The position numbers were made by a program, and so were the translations under genes. Below are positions 26,749 through 39,853 of a stretch of DNA of 64,000 bases, piece by piece (within the stretch, counting starts at the first letter, position 1; the number at the start of each line of letters is the position of its first letter). Source of the stretch: Glaciecola nitratireducens FR1064 (GTDB lineage: Bacteria; Pseudomonadota; Gammaproteobacteria; Enterobacterales; Alteromonadaceae); NCBI RefSeq assembly GCF_000226565.1, contig NC_016041.1, forward strand, positions 2,728,001 through 2,792,000, read 5' to 3'. The notes below the pieces were generated by a model. It ran no database searches. It was not told the DNA's origin and was given only the letters and a program-made list of their open reading frames with translations.

Positions 26749-27876
26749 TTATAACACTTCCTTCAATAGTTGTTCCGCAATCCGTTTACAAGCATGGCCA
26801 TCCCCGTAAGGGTTATGTGCAAAACTCATGTCTTTATACGCTTGGGTATCCGTTAGTAAGCGCTCCATTTCGAAGCAGATTTTTTCAACATCAGTGCCAA
26901 CAAGCTTTACCGTTCCTGATGACACGGCTTCGGGTCGTTCTGTTGTGTCACGCATCACCAGAACAGGCTTTCCTAATGAAGGTGCTTCCTCCTGAATACC
27001 GCCAGAATCGGTCAATATGATCGTGCTGCGATCCATCAGATAAACAAACTCTAAATATTGCTGAGGTTCAATAAGTTTTATATTTGGTACGTTAGACAGC
27101 AAGCGATTAACCGGCTCAGAAACAGCGGGGTTTAGATGCACCGGATATAAAATTTCGACATCTTCGTATTTACTGGCTATGCGCGCTAACGCTTTGCAAA
27201 TATTCTCAAATCCTTGACCGAAATTCTCTCGACGATGCCCAGTCACTAAAATAAGCTTTTTATTGTCGTCTAAATAAGCGAACTTTTTCGACATTTCAGA
27301 TTGTAAATTTATGTCTATTTTTAGTTTATCTCTTACCAGAAGCAATGCGTCAATAACCGTATTTCCAGTCACGGTGATCGCATCGCTGTGAACATTTTCA
27401 CGTAGTAAGTTATCTTGCGATTCTTTGGTTGGGGCGAAATGATAAGTGGTGATAGCACCGGTTAGTTTTCGGTTGGCCTCTTCCGGCCAAGGAGAGTAAA
27501 TATTGCCTGTCCTCAATCCTGCTTCAACATGTCCTACTGCTATTTGCTCATAATAAGCCGCTAAACTTGTTGCAAAGGTAGTTGCAGTATCACCGTGGAC
27601 AAGAACGACGTCGGGTTTGAAATCCATTAATACAGGCTTCATTTGCACCACTATCTTTGCGGTGACGTCGTTGAGCGTTTGCTTGTGCTTCATGAGATCA
27701 AGATCGAAATCAGGGTGAATATCAAAAAGTTCGAGAACTTGATCAAGCATCTCTCTATGTTGGGCAGTAACACATACCTTTAAGTCAAATCTTGAATCAG
27801 CTTCGAGGTATTTGACTAACGGAGCCATTTTGATGGCTTCAGGACGAGTACCAAATACACATAAGACTTTTTTCAT
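26749..27876 (-). CDS. wecB: UDP-N-acetylglucosamine 2-epimerase (non-hydrolysing)
   Basis: 375 residues, the family length. The N-terminal motif is [18 protein letters not shown], then [42 protein letters not shown] and [27 protein letters not shown]. These cover the UDP-binding and catalytic Asp/Glu/His residues of WecB/MnaA. It interconverts UDP-GlcNAc and UDP-ManNAc in the cytosol. It is the first gene of the wecB-wecC pair; the promoter should lie in the 142-base gap upstream, which contains the imperfect palindrome TGACATGCTTGTCA at 27938-27951. Confidence 0.96.
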   Translation of the reverse strand: MKKVLCVFGTRPEAIKMAPLVKYLEADSRFDLKVCVTAQHREMLDQVLELFDIHPDFDLDLMKHKQTLNDVTAKIVVQMKPVLMDFKPDVVLVHGDTATTFATSLAAYYEQIAVGHVEAGLRTGNIYSPWPEEANRKLTGAITTYHFAPTKESQDNLLRENVHSDAITVTGNTVIDALLLVRDKLKIDINLQSEMSKKFAYLDDNKKLILVTGHRRENFGQGFENICKALARIASKYEDVEILYPVHLNPAVSEPVNRLLSNVPNIKLIEPQQYLEFVYLMDRSTIILTDSGGIQEEAPSLGKPVLVMRDTTERPEAVSSGTVKLVGTDVEKICFEMERLLTDTQAYKDMSFAHNPYGDGHACKRIAEQLLKEVL

Positions 27877-28018
27877 GAATGCTTAATTTCCTATTAGAAA
27901 ATGCGAATTGAATATTGTCGCAAATCCTACTGAAAACTGACATGCTTGTCACATTTATTTGTTCTAGGCTTTCAAACTATTGCCTTTCAAAAGATACCTT
28001 TAAATTATTGCGATGTTC

Positions 28019-29749
28019 TTATTTTTTAACATTATACCGATAGACAGGCAAATCTGACCCATCATATTCACACTCTTCTTTCTTAGCGGAAGCAGGCAAC
28101 AGCATCCAATGCCTTCTGTGCGCAAATCCTAAATCAATAGCTTGCGCAGTATCAAAGCACGCTGCATCAATTTCAACATCCTCAATCAACAAATATTGGT
28201 TCTCTTGCTGCTGCCACTGATATGCGGCCATGAGTTGTTTTTTAAGAACGGTATGATAGCCAAAATGCACGATAGGGTATGGTGAGAATAAAATGAATTG
28301 TTCAGAAAAATTAATCAATGCTATTTCTGCTCCCTCATCAATATGCAATTGGGCTTCAGCATAAATATTTAAAGGCGTACTCACATCGTTGCGTAAGTAG
28401 TAGCCATAGGTGCTGTAACCTATCCACAATACGCTGAAAAATACAGGCCAAGCTACCCATCGAGAAAAGCCTTTTAACGCGAAGGTTCCCATCACACTAA
28501 ACACACCAATACCCAAAAACAAAAACCATGGTTCAATATCAATCTTGTCCGTGAGCTTGGTAACGGCAGTCACATCCAACAAACCTAGTATAGCGATGAG
28601 AAGCAGAACACTGCCTAACAATAAGCTAAGCCCAAACAGGATATTTTTCACCACTTTTGAGTTCAGCAACACCGAGTAGAAAGGTGCAATAGACAAGGCC
28701 AACATAGGTAAGGCAGGTAAAATATAGACGCCTCGTTTACCGGGGCTGATGCTGAAGAAAACCACCACTAGTAATACCCAGCCAATCGGCAGAATAATGC
28801 GTGCATCTAGTTGTTTGAAGGCCTTATACCAAGGCTTCACCAACCACGGCAGCATCACGCTTAGCGGCAACCAAAACAAAGGAATAACAGAAGTCACATA
28901 ATACCAAGCCGGTTTTATGTGATGCCAAGAATCTGTATAGCGCGTTACCGTTTGCTTAAATAAAATGTTATCCCGGTAGAGCTCCAGTGCTGCGTTATCC
29001 GACGCCCCTACTATAAGTAGCATTGGAATAAACCAAAGACCAATAGCGCCAAGCATAATGAATGGCCCTGCTGACCATGCCCACCAAGGACTGGTTGCAA
29101 TGGATACTTTGTCTCGTGTTTTGAATCGGTAGAACGCATAGGGAATGAGCATCAACAAGGGCAAAAATCCGACGCCTTTCGTGATCACGCCAATACCCAT
29201 GAAAAACCACGCCATGGCGTACCATCTATACTTACCGTCAACTAACCAGAAACGCAATAAGCCATAGCAGCCTATTGTGATAAAAGCACAAACGGTAGCG
29301 TCTATTTGAGCAGTTTTGCTTTGCAATAAAAATTGAATGGTAAATAACAACAACCAGCCTGCAATGAGACCGGTCTTTTTGTCCCAAAGACGCTTTCCGA
29401 TATCAAAAACAAGAAAAATCGTGAGCAAGCCTGCAAGCGCTGAAGGCAGCAAGAATGACAGCCTCAACGAGCCCGTAATCCAATAGAACAAAGCGATAGA
29501 CCACATAAAAATGGGTGGCTTGTCTGGGTAAAACTCTTGGGCTCTTGCTGGGAAAAACCACTGCCCCGTTTCCACCATTTCTTTAGCCACGAGAGCAAAA
29601 CGGGGCTCATCCGCAGGCCAAGGATCTCTCAGCCCAATACCTATAAATATCAGCAGTACTGTAGCAATAAATAAAAACGTGAATGATGTTGATAAGCGCT
29701 CAATCGTTCTCATCGCGCTGGGGCTGAGTTGCAAAAATTGTGAATTCAT
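28019..29749 (-). CDS. ArnT-like GT39/GT83 membrane glycosyltransferase
   Basis: A 576-residue polytopic protein with about 11-12 hydrophobic segments. Its first periplasmic loop carries WPADEPRFALVAKEMVETGQWFFP, where the Asp-Glu is the catalytic motif of ArnT/PMT-fold enzymes. PDKPPIFMWSIALFYWITG and SPGKRGVYILPALPMLALS are further family blocks. Such enzymes move a sugar from a polyprenyl-phosphate carrier to lipid A or another periplasmic acceptor. Together with the upstream DPM1/ArnC-like GT2 (which would charge the carrier), it forms a coherent three-gene operon. The start ATG overlaps the stop of the VTT gene (ATGA). Confidence 0.88.
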   Translation of the reverse strand: MNSQFLQLSPSAMRTIERLSTSFTFLFIATVLLIFIGIGLRDPWPADEPRFALVAKEMVETGQWFFPARAQEFYPDKPPIFMWSIALFYWITGSLRLSFLLPSALAGLLTIFLVFDIGKRLWDKKTGLIAGWLLLFTIQFLLQSKTAQIDATVCAFITIGCYGLLRFWLVDGKYRWYAMAWFFMGIGVITKGVGFLPLLMLIPYAFYRFKTRDKVSIATSPWWAWSAGPFIMLGAIGLWFIPMLLIVGASDNAALELYRDNILFKQTVTRYTDSWHHIKPAWYYVTSVIPLFWLPLSVMLPWLVKPWYKAFKQLDARIILPIGWVLLVVVFFSISPGKRGVYILPALPMLALSIAPFYSVLLNSKVVKNILFGLSLLLGSVLLLIAILGLLDVTAVTKLTDKIDIEPWFLFLGIGVFSVMGTFALKGFSRWVAWPVFFSVLWIGYSTYGYYLRNDVSTPLNIYAEAQLHIDEGAEIALINFSEQFILFSPYPIVHFGYHTVLKKQLMAAYQWQQQENQYLLIEDVEIDAACFDTAQAIDLGFAHRRHWMLLPASAKKEECEYDGSDLPVYRYNVKK

Positions 29750-30441
29750 TTAACGGGACTCGAATCTGCAAGCGTGCTTTGTTCAAGCGAACGTCTGTGT
29801 TTTTTATATAACAAAAAGCTTAGATAACTCGATACAAAAAACAGCAATACACTCACTATAATTTTCCATTCAGAGCCTATCAGCATGCCTTTTCCTAACA
29901 AAGAAAATATAAACATTTGTGGAATATAGCCAATACCAGAGCCAATAAAGAATGCACGAGGACTCACGTTTGTGCTACCCGCAATTAAATTTGTCAGTAC
30001 GTTGCTGCCCAGAGGCAATAAACGAATAATGATTGTTTTTCGGGTTGGCTCTTTCGCCAGGAATGCGTTCACCCGTTCCGATTGCTTGTGAAAATTCCTT
30101 CGAATTAACGGCTTAATGACTATTTTAGATAGATAAAAAGTAACGATACAGCCGCCTAAAGTGGCAGCTGTAGCTAATATCACGCCTGATATTGCACCGA
30201 AAGCATAGCCTCCTAAAAAAGCGACAACTTGTCGCGGTGCACCGCAAGCAGTAATAAAAACGCTGATGCCAAAAAAGTATATCGCGCCCTTCATACCATT
30301 ATCTCTAATGTCCCTGTCAATCCATGTCTGGTTAAAACTTGACACTATGTCCATATAGGTAAACACATAGCCAATGACGACACATAGAACAACCGTCCCT
30401 AAACCTTGTTTATACCATTTTAGTGAGGGCTCCTTAATCAT
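29746..30441 (-). CDS. VTT-domain (TVP38/TMEM64, DedA-like) membrane protein
   Basis: A 231-residue integral membrane protein with the VTT (SNARE-associated, PF09335-like) core. GAPRQVVAFLGGYAFGAISGVILATAATLGGCIVTFYLSKIV is followed by RNFHKQSERVNAFLAKEPTRKTIIIRLLPLGSNVLTNLIAGSTNVSPRAFFIGSGIGYIPQMFIFSLLGKGM, including the conserved Arg and Gly-rich re-entrant loop. DedA/VTT proteins act in lipid or undecaprenyl-phosphate translocation. Its position between a dolichol-phosphate-type GT2 and an ArnT-like transferase suggests flipping or recycling of the lipid carrier; that role is inference. Confidence 0.85.
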   Translation of the reverse strand: MIKEPSLKWYKQGLGTVVLCVVIGYVFTYMDIVSSFNQTWIDRDIRDNGMKGAIYFFGISVFITACGAPRQVVAFLGGYAFGAISGVILATAATLGGCIVTFYLSKIVIKPLIRRNFHKQSERVNAFLAKEPTRKTIIIRLLPLGSNVLTNLIAGSTNVSPRAFFIGSGIGYIPQMFIFSLLGKGMLIGSEWKIIVSVLLFFVSSYLSFLLYKKHRRSLEQSTLADSSPVK

Positions 30442-31180
30442 CAGGAAATAGCTCTCTTACCACGGGCAGTTTATTCCGACGCTGCAGCCACATAACCCCC
30501 AGCATGTCTACTAAACCCGCAAACAACCTACCCCACATGCCGTAGTTAGATTCCCCATGCTGGCGATCTCGATGGCCAACTTCAACCACTACAATCTTAC
30601 CGCCCAATCGTTTTATCAACGATGGTAAGTAACGGTGCATATGATTAAAATAAGGGAGTCGAAGAAAGGTTTTGCGCGGAATCACCTTTAATCCGCAGCC
30701 AGTATCAGGTGTATCATCACCTAACAACGTTGCACGGACACCGTTGGCTACACGAGATTGAAAGCGCTTCCAAGCGGTATCTTTTCTTTTTTTTCTATAG
30801 CCGGCAACACAAAAATCGACGCCTTTTGGAAAAGCTTCGGCAGTTTTAATAAGATTAATCATATCCGCTGGATTATTTTGTCCATCGGCATCAATTGTGA
30901 CAATCAGCTCTCCACAAGCCTGTTTCACACCTGTATAAATGGCAGTACTCTGACCTACAGAACTGTCGTGCTGAATTAACCTAACTTGGTCGGGGTAGCG
31001 TCGCATCAATCCCAATACTTTTTCTGCAGTGGAGTCACTACTTCCATCGTCAATATAGATGATCTCGAATTGATATAATGAATCTAAATGCGTAATGATT
31101 TCGTCGACGAGAATGTCAATATTTTCGGCCTCGTTTTTCGCCGGTACAACTATGCTGATATATTTAGACGACACGTCCAT
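30434..31180 (-). CDS. DPM1/ArnC-like family 2 glycosyltransferase
   Basis: A 248-residue GT2 enzyme with ISIVVPAKNEAENIDILVDEI at the N terminus, IIYIDDGSSDSTAEKV, the metal-binding VTIDADGQNNPADM (DxD region) and DTGCGLKVIPRKTFLRLPYF. It lacks the C-terminal membrane helices of ArnC and so resembles soluble polyprenyl-phosphate mannosyl/glucosyl transferases. It probably makes the lipid-linked sugar donor for the ArnT-like enzyme two genes downstream. It overlaps the VTT gene by 8 bases. Confidence 0.9.
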   Translation of the reverse strand: MDVSSKYISIVVPAKNEAENIDILVDEIITHLDSLYQFEIIYIDDGSSDSTAEKVLGLMRRYPDQVRLIQHDSSVGQSTAIYTGVKQACGELIVTIDADGQNNPADMINLIKTAEAFPKGVDFCVAGYRKKRKDTAWKRFQSRVANGVRATLLGDDTPDTGCGLKVIPRKTFLRLPYFNHMHRYLPSLIKRLGGKIVVVEVGHRDRQHGESNYGMWGRLFAGLVDMLGVMWLQRRNKLPVVRELFPDD

Positions 31181-31390
31181 ATCCTTCGCTTTTCAATAAT
31201 AATGAATTCAGATTACTGCGAAGACTACAATCTGAAACTTAAGTACTCCTTAAGGCAACCTGAAATTTTAACAATGCTGACAATATTGAATATAAAGCTT
31301 TTGTTTTTAGCATAGTCTATGTTGATTAAAACGATGGATTATTTGAAAAATCAGAATAAATGATTTTAGACAAGTTTATAAATACGGGAT

Positions 31391-31418
31391 AAAAAAATGG
31401 CTGAACAAGTCAGCCATT
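31391..31418 (-). terminator. Rho-independent terminator downstream of recA
   Basis: On the minus strand AATGGCTGA (31418-31410) pairs with TCAGCCATT (31405-31397) around a 4-base loop and is followed by a run of T. This is the likely end of the recA transcript, about 120 bases after its stop. Confidence 0.85.
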
Positions 31419-31458
31419 AAAAACCGCCACTAGAAGGCAGCGCTAAATTTGTGCTACG

Positions 31459-31489
31459 CCTCTAGTTTTCGTTTAAGAAAACCTAGAGG
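31459..31489. terminator. Second hairpin downstream of recA
   Basis: CCTCTAGTTTTC (31459-31470) pairs with GAAAACCTAGAGG (31477-31489) with one bulged base. No T run follows on either strand, so it may be an RNA-stabilising hairpin at the recA 3' end rather than a terminator. Confidence 0.5.
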
Positions 31490-31535
31490 CTCAGCAATCT
31501 CGGGAGAGTATCGAGCAGTGTATTATTAATATTGC

Positions 31536-32591
31536 TTATTCTTTCTCTTCAGCATCAAGATCGGCCGTTTCAGCTTCAGCAACTTCTTCTACTTTCTTGG
31601 TCTTAGGCATTAATAATTCGGCACGAATGAGCGCTTCGATTTCTTCTGCCATTCCGACATGTTCTTTTAGATACTTAACGACGTTAGCTTTACCTTGACC
31701 AATTCGTTCGCCATTGTAGCTATACCAAGCACCTGCTTTTTCAACGAGCTTCTGTTTTACGCCTAAGTCAATTAACTCAGCTTCTTTTGAGATACCTTCG
31801 CCATACATAATTTGGAATTCGGCTTGTTTAAACGGAGGGGCTACCTTGTTTTTGACAACCTTCACCCGCGTTTCGTTTCCGACCACCTCATCACCGTCTT
31901 TAATTGCGCCGATGCGACGAATGTCTAAACGAACTGACGCGTAGAATTTAAGCGCGTTACCACCAGTCGTGGTTTCTGGGTTACCGAACATCACACCAAT
32001 TTTCATACGAATTTGGTTAATGAAAATAACCAGTGTGTTTGAACGTTTGATGTTAGCCGTTAATTTACGTAAAGCTTGAGACATCAAGCGTGCTTGCAGG
32101 CCAACGTGTGAGTCACCCATGTCGCCTTCGATTTCAGCGCGAGGCGTTAACGCGGCCACGGAGTCAACAACCACCACGTCAACGGCGTTCGAACGCACGA
32201 GCATGTCACAAATTTCTAGCGCTTGCTCACCGGTATCGGGCTGAGAAACAAGCAAATCATTAATGTTCACGCCTAACTTTTCAGCATAGATAGGGTCAAG
32301 CGCATGCTCGGCATCAACGAAGGCACACGTTTTGCCTTTCTTCTGTGCTTCAGCAATAACTTGCAGCGTTAAGGTTGTTTTACCTGAAGACTCAGGACCA
32401 TATACCTCTACAACACGGCCGCAAGGAAGACCACCTATGCCTAATGCAATATCGATTGTGAGTGAACCGGTTGATATTGCTTCAATATCTAAAGCTTGGT
32501 TGTCACCCAAACGCATAATAGCGCCTTTACCGAATTGCTTTTCTATTTGACCTAGAGCTGCGTCGAGCGCACGACTTTTATTTTCACTCAT
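31536..32591 (-). CDS. recA: RecA recombinase
   Basis: A 351-residue RecA when started at the ATG at 32591 ([21 protein letters not shown]), which has AGAGGA 7 bases upstream. Walker A is [33 protein letters not shown] is the L2 DNA-binding loop, and a typical acidic C-terminal tail ([16 protein letters not shown]) follows. It catalyses strand exchange and stimulates LexA self-cleavage. An in-frame upstream ATG at 32663 also has a good site (TAGGAG, 8 bases) and would add 24 mostly basic residues, so both starts deserve attention. Expression is from an SOS promoter at 32849-32876. Confidence 0.97.
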   Translation of the reverse strand: MSENKSRALDAALGQIEKQFGKGAIMRLGDNQALDIEAISTGSLTIDIALGIGGLPCGRVVEVYGPESSGKTTLTLQVIAEAQKKGKTCAFVDAEHALDPIYAEKLGVNINDLLVSQPDTGEQALEICDMLVRSNAVDVVVVDSVAALTPRAEIEGDMGDSHVGLQARLMSQALRKLTANIKRSNTLVIFINQIRMKIGVMFGNPETTTGGNALKFYASVRLDIRRIGAIKDGDEVVGNETRVKVVKNKVAPPFKQAEFQIMYGEGISKEAELIDLGVKQKLVEKAGAWYSYNGERIGQGKANVVKYLKEHVGMAEEIEALIRAELLMPKTKKVEEVAEAETADLDAEEKE

Positions 32592-32842
32592 GCCTTTGTC
32601 CTCTTTACCTGTTCTTCTTTCTGGTGCTGTCTTTTTTGTTTTTTCAGCTGATTTTTTTAACATGGCCGTAGCTCCTAGGTGTATTCGATGTTGTTTTGGT
32701 AAGCTTGCAGGCTATGTTAATAGCGCTAACAGTGCTTTTATTGTTTAGCAAATAACGCACTTACCAAACCGTTTATCATTAGTTGTATTTGCCGTTGGGC
32801 CATTTTTTATTATGGGGTAAACCAACACACCTAATCATTTAT
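32592..32842 (-). promoter_or_regulatory. Long recA leader with potential long-range stem
   Basis: If transcription starts about 7 bases after the -10 element, the leader before the RecA start is about 250 bases. GGTTTGGTAAG (complement of 32760-32770) can pair with CTTACCAAAAC (complement of 32693-32703) over 10 of 11 bases, closing a loop of about 56 bases just upstream of the two candidate start codons. This could modulate translation or transcript stability. Confidence 0.45.
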
Positions 32843-32848
32843 ATCGCA

Positions 32849-32876
32849 AGTATACTGTATAACCATACAGTTTCAA
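32849..32876 (-). promoter_or_regulatory. recA SOS promoter with LexA box
   Basis: On the minus strand: -35 TTGAAA (32876-32871), then a 16-base spacer that is exactly a LexA box, CTGTATGGTTATACAG, then -10 TATACT (32854-32849). The box keeps CTGT-N8-ACAG. E. coli recA has the same architecture, with the operator filling the spacer. It lies 3' of pncC (cinA), so recA has its own SOS-regulated transcript. Confidence 0.93.
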
Positions 32877-33022
32877 TACTGAATTTCAAAAAAAATTTAT
32901 CTTTATGTATTTATTGGTATTTTTGTTTTTCGCACTGTTTAACGAGGGTAATTAATAATATGAATGACGACACAAAACTCAGTTTCATACAGTACTTATT
33001 GTTAATATTATCTAAACAAAGC

Positions 33023-33649
33023 TTACGTGTTAACTAGGCTGACGATCAGTTCTTTCAATGCAAGATTGATGGCTTGTTCTCGAACTTGCTGTCTATCGCC
33101 ACTAAAACACCTTGAAAAACAGCGTGTTTGTACCAGATTATTCGAATTACTGAGGGAGTTTTTCGAGTGAAGATTATCGATTTTATTTTTCTGCTCTGCT
33201 TCTAGACCATTGGCTCTGAGAATACCAGCGCTGCCGTTTTTCGCTCTGCGATCATCCACAGTTTTCGCAATAGCAAACCACACCAAACCCACCGGCTTAG
33301 AGGCTGTGCCGCCGCCAGGACCAGCAATACCACTAATAGCAACACATAAATTAGCGCCACTTTTACGCAGTCCGCCCTCCGCCATCTCGTGCACCACCTC
33401 TGAAGAAACAGCGCCGAACTTATCCAAAGTCGCCAAGCTAACCCCCACTTCTTCATGTTTAGCCTGGTTGGAATATGTAACCCACGATTTTTCAAACCAC
33501 TGTGAAGAGCCCGGCACTTCAGTAATGGCATAAGCTACGCCACCACCTGTGCATGACTCAACCGACGCCACTTTTTTGTGAGCAGCAAGCAGGCTTTCAC
33601 CAAGGCTACGAGCGAGTGCTTCAACACTTTTTGTTGTTAAGTTTTGCAA
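33023..33649 (-). CDS. pncC: Nicotinamide-nucleotide amidase (CinA C-terminal domain family) with in-frame insert
   Basis: A 208-residue PncC/CinA-C protein that deamidates NMN to nicotinate mononucleotide. SVESCTGGGVAYAITEVPGSSQWFEKSWVTYSNQAK and ISGIAGPGGGTASKPVGLVWFAIA carry the catalytic Ser and Lys region, and FSGDRQQVREQAINLAL closes the fold. The family is usually about 160-165 residues. The extra length is an insert of about 40 residues (about 135-174), between VWFAIAKT and the FSGDR motif, rich in Asn, Ser, Lys and Gln. The start is TTG with a weak ribosome-binding site. It is the usual upstream neighbour of recA in gammaproteobacteria. Confidence 0.88.
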   Translation of the reverse strand: MQNLTTKSVEALARSLGESLLAAHKKVASVESCTGGGVAYAITEVPGSSQWFEKSWVTYSNQAKHEEVGVSLATLDKFGAVSSEVVHEMAEGGLRKSGANLCVAISGIAGPGGGTASKPVGLVWFAIAKTVDDRRAKNGSAGILRANGLEAEQKNKIDNLHSKNSLSNSNNLVQTRCFSRCFSGDRQQVREQAINLALKELIVSLVNT

Positions 33650-33740
33650 TGTCTATTTATATCCCTGTGGTTTTCATTACAATAGCGACACATATTAAAG
33701 ACAAGCTGAAGTTGTCACAACAGAAACCTGTTTAAAAAGC

Positions 33741-36422
33741 ATGCCAAATAAAAAATCCGATAAAGTTAACGCAAGCGGTCCAGCCAATACCCCTATGATG
33801 ACGCAATATCTAAAGATAAAGGCGGATCATCCGGATATTTTGCTTTTTTACCGCATGGGCGACTTTTATGAGCTGTTTTTTGACGATGCTAAAAAAGCAT
33901 CTAACCTACTTAACATATCCCTCACCGCTCGCGGCAAATCGGGTGGCGAGCCCATTCCAATGGCCGGCGTACCTTATCATGCTGCTGAAAACTATTTAGC
34001 GAAACTGGTCAAAATGGGCGAGTCGGTTGCAATATGTGAACAAATTGGCGACCCGGCCACCAGTAAAGGTCCTGTAGAACGTGCAGTTCAGCGAATTGTA
34101 ACGCCGGGCACGGTCACAGACGAGGCCTTACTAGAAGAGTCAAAAGACTCTGTTTTGTTGGCTATCACCAAAGTAAAAGACGTTTACGGACTTGCATCGA
34201 TCGATATAACAAGCGGCCAGTTCATGATATTTGATGCGCAAAGTGACGAAGCGTTTCAAGCCGAACTTCAGCGTATTCAGCCGGCAGAAATTCTGTATCC
34301 AGAGCAATGCGCCTTTTTTCACTTAATCGAAAAATGCAAAGGCCTGAGAAGACGCCCACAGTGGGAATTCGACACCGACACAGCAAACTTAAAGCTCAAT
34401 ACCCAGTTTGGCACGAAAGAACTTGATGGTTTTGGCATTAACAACCAAGCCGTTGCGATAGGTGCAGCAGGATGTGTATTGCAATATGTGCAAGAAACCC
34501 AGCGCACAGCCCTTCCGCATTTAAGGAAAATAAGTCAGTACCGCGCAGATGAATCGGTGCTCATGGATGCTGCTACTCAACAAAATTTGGAGCTCACCAG
34601 AACCCTCTCTGGCAGTTCAGAAAACACTTTATTTGCCGTATTAAATAATACCTCAACGGCAATGGGGAGTCGCCTGCTGCAACGTTGGTTGCACCGTCCT
34701 ATCACTGACAAGAACAAACTGCTATTCAGACAGAACACCATTGCTGACGTGCAAAGTCACAACTATTCGGTGCTGCAAGACTTCTTAAAACAAATCGGTG
34801 ACGTTGAACGAATATTAGCGCGCATGGCCCTGCGTTCGGCGCGCCCCAGAGACTTTTCAAGGCTCAAAGAAGCTTTAAATATGTTGCCCGATTTACAGCA
34901 GTGGTTACGTGACTGCATTCCATCGTCGCAGCACGACACATTCAGCATGTTTAGCGCTGATATTGGCGAATACCCAAAGGTTGCCGAATTATTAAACAGC
35001 GCTATTATTGACAACCCACCCGTTGTCTTGCGCGATGGCGGTGTAATAGCAGAGGGCTACTCTGCAGAACTTGATGAACTGCGCGCTCTTTCAAAAGGCG
35101 CAACGGACTTTCTTGATCGCCTTGAAGTTAAAGAGCGCGAACGCACCGGCATTCCAACATTAAAAGTAAACTACAACCGAGTGCATGGCTTCTTCATTGA
35201 AGTGAGTCGTGCCAATAGCGATAAAATTCCGCCTGAATACGTTAGACGTCAAACGCTTAAAAACAACGAACGCTACATTATTCCGGAGCTCAAGGCGCAC
35301 GAAGACAAAGTACTAACAAGCCAAAGCAAAGCACTCGCACTCGAGAAAAAACTCTACGAGGCCTTATTTGATGATATCGCTCCTGAGCTGCCAAACTTAA
35401 TGCAAAGCGCAGTGGCTTTAGCCACCTTAGACGTGCTCACAAACTTCGCCGAGCGCGCAGACACCTTGAATTTGCATCGTCCAGAGTTGGTCGATGAAAA
35501 CATCATCAACTATAGCGAAGGTCGCCACTTGGTGGTTGAAGAAGTCATGAACTCACCGTTCATCGCAAACCCGTTATTCATGGATGACAACACGCGTATG
35601 TTGATGATCACCGGCCCGAACATGGGCGGTAAGTCTACTTACATGCGTCAAACAGCACTTATCGTATTACTCGCTTACGTTGGCTGTTATGTGCCCGCAC
35701 AAGACGTGAAAATTGGCCCTATTGATCGTATTTTCACGCGTATCGGTGCGGCTGATGATCTCGCTTCCGGGCGCTCAACCTTCATGGTTGAAATGACAGA
35801 AACCGCCAACATTCTCAATAACGCGACCGCAAATAGCTTAGTGCTAATGGATGAAATAGGCAGAGGAACCAGCACTTACGATGGTTTGAGCTTAGCCTGG
35901 TCTTGCGCTCAATGGCTATCGGAGAAACTACATGCATTCACCTTATTCGCAACTCACTATTTTGAGCTCACTAGCTTGTCGGACAGCATTCCGACAATTA
36001 CAAACGTGCATTTAAGCGCGGTTGAACATAATGATGAAATACGTTTTATGCATCAGGTGCAACAAGGAGCCGCGAGTAAAAGTTATGGTCTACAGGTAGC
36101 TAAACTAGCGGGCGTCCCGAAAGCAGTTATCGACTCAGCAAAGCGCAAATTAGCAGAGTTAGAACGACTTGATGTGGTCAATGCCAACAATGAAAGATCA
36201 CACGCTAACACGAGTGAGCAATCAAGCGATTCTGCAGCTAAGGCGTTGACGTCTAAAAAACATCAACTCACCTCAAACAAAACCAACGAAACCCAATTGA
36301 GCATGGCGTTTGACATTCAAGAGCATTGGCTTGAACAAAAAATCAAACAAATAGATATTGACGATCTCTCGCCAAGAGAGGCGCTAGCCTTGCTTTATCA
36401 ATGGCGCAAAGAAATTAAGTAG
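33741..36422 (+). CDS. mutS: DNA mismatch repair protein MutS
   Basis: An 893-residue MutS. The mismatch-binding Phe-x-Glu is in [14 protein letters not shown] (about 34-47). The lever and clamp regions follow ([30 protein letters not shown]). The ATPase has Walker [18 protein letters not shown], then [14 protein letters not shown], Walker [22 protein letters not shown] and [10 protein letters not shown] Ser/Asn/Thr-rich linker (about 805-850) precedes the C-terminal tetramer/MutL region and makes it about 40 residues longer than E. coli MutS. It is divergent from pncC (cinA) with a 91-base shared promoter region. Confidence 0.98.
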   Translation: MPNKKSDKVNASGPANTPMMTQYLKIKADHPDILLFYRMGDFYELFFDDAKKASNLLNISLTARGKSGGEPIPMAGVPYHAAENYLAKLVKMGESVAICEQIGDPATSKGPVERAVQRIVTPGTVTDEALLEESKDSVLLAITKVKDVYGLASIDITSGQFMIFDAQSDEAFQAELQRIQPAEILYPEQCAFFHLIEKCKGLRRRPQWEFDTDTANLKLNTQFGTKELDGFGINNQAVAIGAAGCVLQYVQETQRTALPHLRKISQYRADESVLMDAATQQNLELTRTLSGSSENTLFAVLNNTSTAMGSRLLQRWLHRPITDKNKLLFRQNTIADVQSHNYSVLQDFLKQIGDVERILARMALRSARPRDFSRLKEALNMLPDLQQWLRDCIPSSQHDTFSMFSADIGEYPKVAELLNSAIIDNPPVVLRDGGVIAEGYSAELDELRALSKGATDFLDRLEVKERERTGIPTLKVNYNRVHGFFIEVSRANSDKIPPEYVRRQTLKNNERYIIPELKAHEDKVLTSQSKALALEKKLYEALFDDIAPELPNLMQSAVALATLDVLTNFAERADTLNLHRPELVDENIINYSEGRHLVVEEVMNSPFIANPLFMDDNTRMLMITGPNMGGKSTYMRQTALIVLLAYVGCYVPAQDVKIGPIDRIFTRIGAADDLASGRSTFMVEMTETANILNNATANSLVLMDEIGRGTSTYDGLSLAWSCAQWLSEKLHAFTLFATHYFELTSLSDSIPTITNVHLSAVEHNDEIRFMHQVQQGAASKSYGLQVAKLAGVPKAVIDSAKRKLAELERLDVVNANNERSHANTSEQSSDSAAKALTSKKHQLTSNKTNETQLSMAFDIQEHWLEQKIKQIDIDDLSPREALALLYQWRKEIK

Positions 36423-36488
36423 TTTTCTCGCGCTTATCATCGATAATCCAAGAGAATGACAGCTAATCACACATTTTTCATTTACTCT

Positions 36489-36516
36489 GCGGGTAGTTTT
36501 TTAGTATACTATCCGC
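36489..36516 (+). promoter_or_regulatory. Hairpin in the pyrG upstream region
   Basis: GCGGGTAGT (36489-36497) pairs with ACTATCCGC (36508-36516), one G-T pair, in the 274-base gap between mutS and pyrG. It overlaps a possible -10 (TAGTAT/TATACT), so it may be a promoter operator or a weak mutS terminator (TTTTTT lies in the loop rather than after the stem). The remaining 180 bases to the pyrG start show nothing else I can name. Confidence 0.35.
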
Positions 36517-36603
36517 CCATCAAAGCACGCCTTCAATGTGCTCAAGGATCCACGATTCGGCCTTAAAAACACGCTTATTTTTAATTCACATTAATTCTAG
36601 TAA

Positions 36604-38325
<1,722 letters not shown>

Positions 38326-38346
38326 GTAGGATATGAAGAGAGCACG

Positions 38347-38364
38347 AGCACGTAAAAGCGTGCT
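38347..38364 (+). terminator. Short hairpin between pyrG and eno
   Basis: AGCACG (38347-38352) pairs with CGTGCT (38359-38364), followed by TTCTT. It is a short stem with a weak T tract, so probably a partial terminator that lets some pyrG transcripts continue into eno. Confidence 0.5.
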
Positions 38365-38374
38365 TTCTTAGTAG

Positions 38375-39715
<1,341 letters not shown>

Positions 39716-39785
39716 TCAGTTGGTAAGGTAGGCCGATAAGGCCAGTTTTACAGGCTATTTGCCAATAAAATTAGAGTAGTTAATG

Positions 39786-39824
39786 AAAGCGGCATCTTTA
39801 TGGTTTAAGATGCCGCTTTGTTTT
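39786..39824 (+). terminator. Rho-independent terminator of eno
   Basis: A perfect 13-base-pair stem (AAAGCGGCATCTT 39786-39798 with AAGATGCCGCTTT 39807-39819), an 8-base loop, then TGTTTTG. Confidence 0.93.
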
Positions 39825-39853
39825 GTGAATATAATAATTTAATTAAGTCAGTG

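Larger units (their letters stand above)
31181..31535. other. Intergenic region between recA and the GT2 operon
   Basis: 355 bases. The left part should contain the promoter of the leftward GT2-VTT-GT39 operon; the right part holds two hairpins downstream of recA. There is no coding frame of note. recX, which often follows recA in gammaproteobacteria, is not here. Confidence 0.5.
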
